A stretch of 9,036 nt of DNA from Betaproteobacteria bacterium (lineage in GTDB: Bacteria > Pseudomonadota > Gammaproteobacteria > Burkholderiales > Rhodocyclaceae): positions 1 through 9,036 of the forward strand of contig BNUB01000091.1 in the NCBI GenBank assembly GCA_025997045.1, written 5' to 3'. The notes beneath the pieces were generated by a model. It searched no databases. It was not told the DNA's origin and was given only the letters and a program-made list of their open reading frames with translations. Each line of letters opens with the position of its first letter. Position 1 is the first letter of the stretch. Below are positions 6,681 to 9,036 of this stretch, one piece after another. A program made the position numbers and the translations under genes.

Positions 6681-7559
6681 ATGGCATCCACGACGCTTTC
6701 TTCCCCGGCCTGGTTCGGCCAGTTCACCCCGCAAATCCGCGCCTTCCTGCGCAACCCGACCGGCATGACCGGGCTGGTGCTGCTGGTGGTGATGTTCCTG
6801 ATGGCGCTCACCGCCCCGTTCTTCTTCCCCGGCGATCCGCTCGACATGGTCGCCCAGCCGCTGCTGCGTCCGGGGCAAGACCCGGCGTTTCCGCTTGGCA
6901 CCGATTCGCTCGGGCGCGATGTGGTGGCCGGGCTGGTGCACGGCTCGCGCATTTCGCTGCTGATCGGTTTTTCCGCCATGAGCATCAGCCTGGTGATCGG
7001 GATGCTGGTCGGCACCGTCGCCGGCTATTTCGGCGGCTGGCTCGACGATCTGCTGGTGCGCATCACCGAGTTGTTCCAGACCCTGCCGACCTTCCTCTTT
7101 GTCATCGTGCTCGTCGCCATCGGGCGGCCGTCAGTGACGCTGATTTCGCTCTCCATCGGCATCGCCTCGTGGCCGACCATCGCCCGGCTGGCGCGGGCGG
7201 AATTCCGCTCCCTGCGCGAATCGGATTTCGTCCTCGCGGCGCGCAGCCTGGGCTACTCCAATGCCCGCATCATCTTTCACGAGATTCTGCCCAACGCCTT
7301 GCCGCCGATCATTGTCACCACCTCGGTGATGGTGGCGACTGCCATCCTGCTCGAATCGGCGCTCTCCTTCCTTGGCCTGGGTGACCCCAACCGGGTCAGT
7401 TGGGGCAGCATGATCGGGGCCGGGCGCGAAATGCTGCGCACGGCGTGGTATCTCACCGCCTTTCCCGGCGCCATGATCATTCTCGCCGTGCTGTCCCTGA
7501 ATCTGGTCGGTGATGCCTTGAACGACGCCCTCAACCCCCGTTTGCGCGGGGTGGCATGA
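6681..7559 (+). CDS. ABC transporter inner-membrane permease, DppC/OppC type
   Basis: A 292-residue second permease of the peptide-type ABC importer. The N-terminal region has one membrane segment (about 29-49) followed by LGTDSLGRDV at 72-81, the characteristic DppC motif. Further hydrophobic segments lie around 89-117, 133-147, 151-169, 208-228 and 257-280. The EAA-type ATPase contact loop is DFVLAARSLGYSNARII at 182-198, and FLGLGDP at 230-236 is another DppC hallmark. The ATG at 6681 is chosen because it follows the upstream stop by one base and gives the expected N-terminus. Its Shine-Dalgarno is weak (AAGG, 12 bases away), so translation probably depends on coupling. An in-frame ATG at 6642 would overlap the previous gene by 38 bases and is less likely. 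The stop overlaps the ATPase start (ATGA). Confidence 0.92.
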   Translation: MASTTLSSPAWFGQFTPQIRAFLRNPTGMTGLVLLVVMFLMALTAPFFFPGDPLDMVAQPLLRPGQDPAFPLGTDSLGRDVVAGLVHGSRISLLIGFSAMSISLVIGMLVGTVAGYFGGWLDDLLVRITELFQTLPTFLFVIVLVAIGRPSVTLISLSIGIASWPTIARLARAEFRSLRESDFVLAARSLGYSNARIIFHEILPNALPPIIVTTSVMVATAILLESALSFLGLGDPNRVSWGSMIGAGREMLRTAWYLTAFPGAMIILAVLSLNLVGDALNDALNPRLRGVA

Positions 7560-9036
7560 ACATGAACGCACTGCTTGAAATCAGGGATCTCAATATTGCC
7601 TTTCCCGGTCATGACGCCGTGCGCGGGCTGAATCTGACCATCCAGCCCGGTGAAACCCTGGCCTTGGTGGGCGAATCCGGCTGCGGCAAGTCGGTGACGG
7701 CGCTCTCCCTGATGCGCCTGTTGCCGCCTTCGGCCAAGGTTGACGGCACGCTGTTGTTTGAAGGCAAGGATTTGCTCACCCTGCCGCTGTCCGACATCCG
7801 CCAATTGCGCGGCAGCGCGATTTCGATGATCTTTCAGGAGCCGATGACCTCACTCAATCCGGTGCTCTCCATTGGCCGTCAATTGAGCGAAGTGCTGCAA
7901 CGCCACCAGGCGCTGTCGGCGTCGGCGGCGCGCCGGCGCGCGATCGAACTGCTCGATCTGGTCAAAATCCCCGAACCGGCGCGGCGCATCGACGACTTCG
8001 CCCATCACCTGTCCGGCGGACAACGCCAGCGCGTGATGATCGCCATGGCGGTCGCCTGCCGCCCGCGCTTGCTGATCGCCGACGAGCCGACCACGGCGCT
8101 CGATGTCACGATTCAGGCCCAAATCCTGGAACTGCTGGACAGCCTGCGCCGGGAATTTTCCATGAGCCTGCTGCTGATTACGCACGATCTGGGGCTGGTG
8201 GGGTGCTGGGCCGACCGCGTGGCGGTGATGTACGCGGGCAAAAAAGTCGAAGAAGCGCCGACGCCGCGCCTGTTCCAACACCCGGAGCACGCCTATTCAC
8301 GCGGCCTGCTGGGCGCCTCGCTACATCTCGACCAGAACCTGCATTACCGCAGCGCCCGCCTGCCGGAAATCCGGCACGAACTTGATGGAAGCGGCGAGAT
8401 GAGCTTCCGCCTGACCGAAGCCGCCGCGCAGCGCATCCCCGCGATTCCGCCCTCCGGCGAGCCGCTGCTGTCCCTGCGCGAGGTGCGTACCCACTATCAG
8501 AGCTCGCGGGGCAAGGTCGCTGCTGTCGATGGGGTCTCGTTCGACCTCTGGCGCGGTCAGACCATCGGGCTGGTGGGCGAATCCGGCTGCGGCAAGTCGA
8601 CCCTGTCGAAGACCATCCTGCGTCTGCTCGAACCGGGCGAGGGCAGCATCCTGTTCGACGGCCAGGACATCACCCACCTCAAGGAAAACCACTTGCGCCC
8701 GCTGCGACGCAATGTGCAGATGATCTTTCAGGATCCGTTCGGCTCGCTGAACCCGCGCCACTCCATTGCCACGATACTCGACGGTGTGCTGCGCGTGCAT
8801 GGCGTCCGCCAGCAAGCCGAGCGCCAGGCGCGCATCCTCGAAACCCTCGATTACGTTGGCCTGGCGCGTCAGTCCCTGTCGCGTTATCCGCATGAATTCT
8901 CCGGCGGTCAGCGCCAGCGCATCGGCATCGCCCGTGCGCTGATTCTCAAACCCTCGCTGGTGATCTGTGACGAGCCGGTTTCGGCGCTCGACGTGTCGAT
9001 TCAGGCCCAGATTCTCAACCTGCTCGTCGATCTCAA
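7556..9036 (+). CDS. fused dual ABC ATPase of a peptide-type importer (DppD-DppF/GsiA-like), truncated by window end
   Basis: One uninterrupted frame of 493 codons runs off the right edge. It encodes two complete types of ABC nucleotide-binding domain in one chain, energising the two permeases upstream. Domain 1 has Walker A GESGCGKS (39-46), Q-loop Gln94, signature LSGGQRQR (152-159), Walker B LLIADEP (172-178) with Glu177, D-loop ALD (181-183) and H-loop His210. An Oligo_HPY-type extension follows, with [14 protein letters not shown] from 242. Domain 2 starts near 304, with Walker A GESGCGKS (341-348), Q-loop Gln392, signature FSGGQRQR (448-455) and Walker B VICDEP with Asp472 and Glu473. 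Its H-loop and C-terminus lie beyond the window. E. coli GsiA has this same fused layout. The ATG at 7556 overlaps the permease stop; ATG at 7562 is an alternative. Both sites look catalytically intact as far as visible. Confidence 0.93.
   Translation, partial: MNMNALLEIRDLNIAFPGHDAVRGLNLTIQPGETLALVGESGCGKSVTALSLMRLLPPSAKVDGTLLFEGKDLLTLPLSDIRQLRGSAISMIFQEPMTSLNPVLSIGRQLSEVLQRHQALSASAARRRAIELLDLVKIPEPARRIDDFAHHLSGGQRQRVMIAMAVACRPRLLIADEPTTALDVTIQAQILELLDSLRREFSMSLLLITHDLGLVGCWADRVAVMYAGKKVEEAPTPRLFQHPEHAYSRGLLGASLHLDQNLHYRSARLPEIRHELDGSGEMSFRLTEAAAQRIPAIPPSGEPLLSLREVRTHYQSSRGKVAAVDGVSFDLWRGQTIGLVGESGCGKSTLSKTILRLLEPGEGSILFDGQDITHLKENHLRPLRRNVQMIFQDPFGSLNPRHSIATILDGVLRVHGVRQQAERQARILETLDYVGLARQSLSRYPHEFSGGQRQRIGIARALILKPSLVICDEPVSALDVSIQAQILNLLVDL
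7665..7693 (+). repeat. 29-base direct repeat, copy 1 (Walker A of ATPase domain 1)
   Basis: This stretch is identical, base for base, to 8571-8599, 906 bases downstream in the same frame. It encodes the Walker A region VGESGCGKS. Flanking bases differ on both sides, so the identity is local and probably reflects protein constraint plus shared codon preference, or past gene conversion between the domains. Confidence 0.85.
8571..8599 (+). repeat. 29-base direct repeat, copy 2 (Walker A of ATPase domain 2)
   Basis: Second copy of the perfect repeat at 7665-7693. Recombination between the copies would delete 906 bases (302 codons) in frame and leave a single hybrid ATPase domain. A shorter 15-base identity is also shared by the two Q-loop regions. 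Confidence 0.85.

Noticed and set aside
5603..7015. Long minus-strand open frame of about 470 codons
   Set aside because: It runs antisense across the end of the receptor gene, all of the first permease and part of the second. Its translation is rich in His, Gln, Arg and Asp with no recognisable fold, as expected of an antisense frame in GC-rich coding DNA.

Overview
The window reads as chromosomal DNA from a GC-rich Gram-negative bacterium, most likely a gamma- or betaproteobacterium. The evidence is a Sec signal peptide on a periplasmic binding protein, GC-rich third codon positions over most of the window, and the start of a type I-F Cas1, a CRISPR subtype typical of Proteobacteria. No species can be named from the sequence.

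Layout. At the extreme left, on the minus strand, is the 5' end of a gene running off the window at base 1. Its last visible residues (SDLKTILHSKRANLYYLEHC) match the characteristic N-terminus of subtype I-F Cas1, so a CRISPR-Cas I-F locus probably lies to the left. A divergent intergenic region of about 110 bp follows, with an AT-rich core and no CRISPR repeat. From base 250 to the right edge there is one compact plus-strand operon of six genes: hyuA and hyuB (the two subunits of an ATP-dependent hydantoinase/oxoprolinase-type enzyme), a family 5 periplasmic solute-binding protein, two DppB/DppC-type permeases, and a single-chain ABC ATPase with two fused nucleotide-binding domains (DppD-DppF or GsiA style), cut off by the window end. 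Three of the five junctions are 4-base ATGA overlaps, one has a 1-base gap and one a 36-base gap.

How the genes work together (inference). The ABC system should import a small peptide-like or cyclic-amide solute. The cytoplasmic HyuA/HyuB complex would then open it at the cost of ATP, as N-methylhydantoinase, 5-oxoprolinase and caprolactamase do. The substrate cannot be read from the sequence. HyuB keeps an H-x2-D...H metal-ligand pattern with the same spacing as acetone carboxylase, but no small carboxylase subunit is seen, which favours ring hydrolysis over carboxylation.

The enzyme and transporter families are well known. The points most worth a second look are the cas1 fragment at the left edge with its ambiguous start, the lower third-position GC at the start of hyuA, the fused ATPase with a 29-base perfect direct repeat, and the conserved HyuB metal site.
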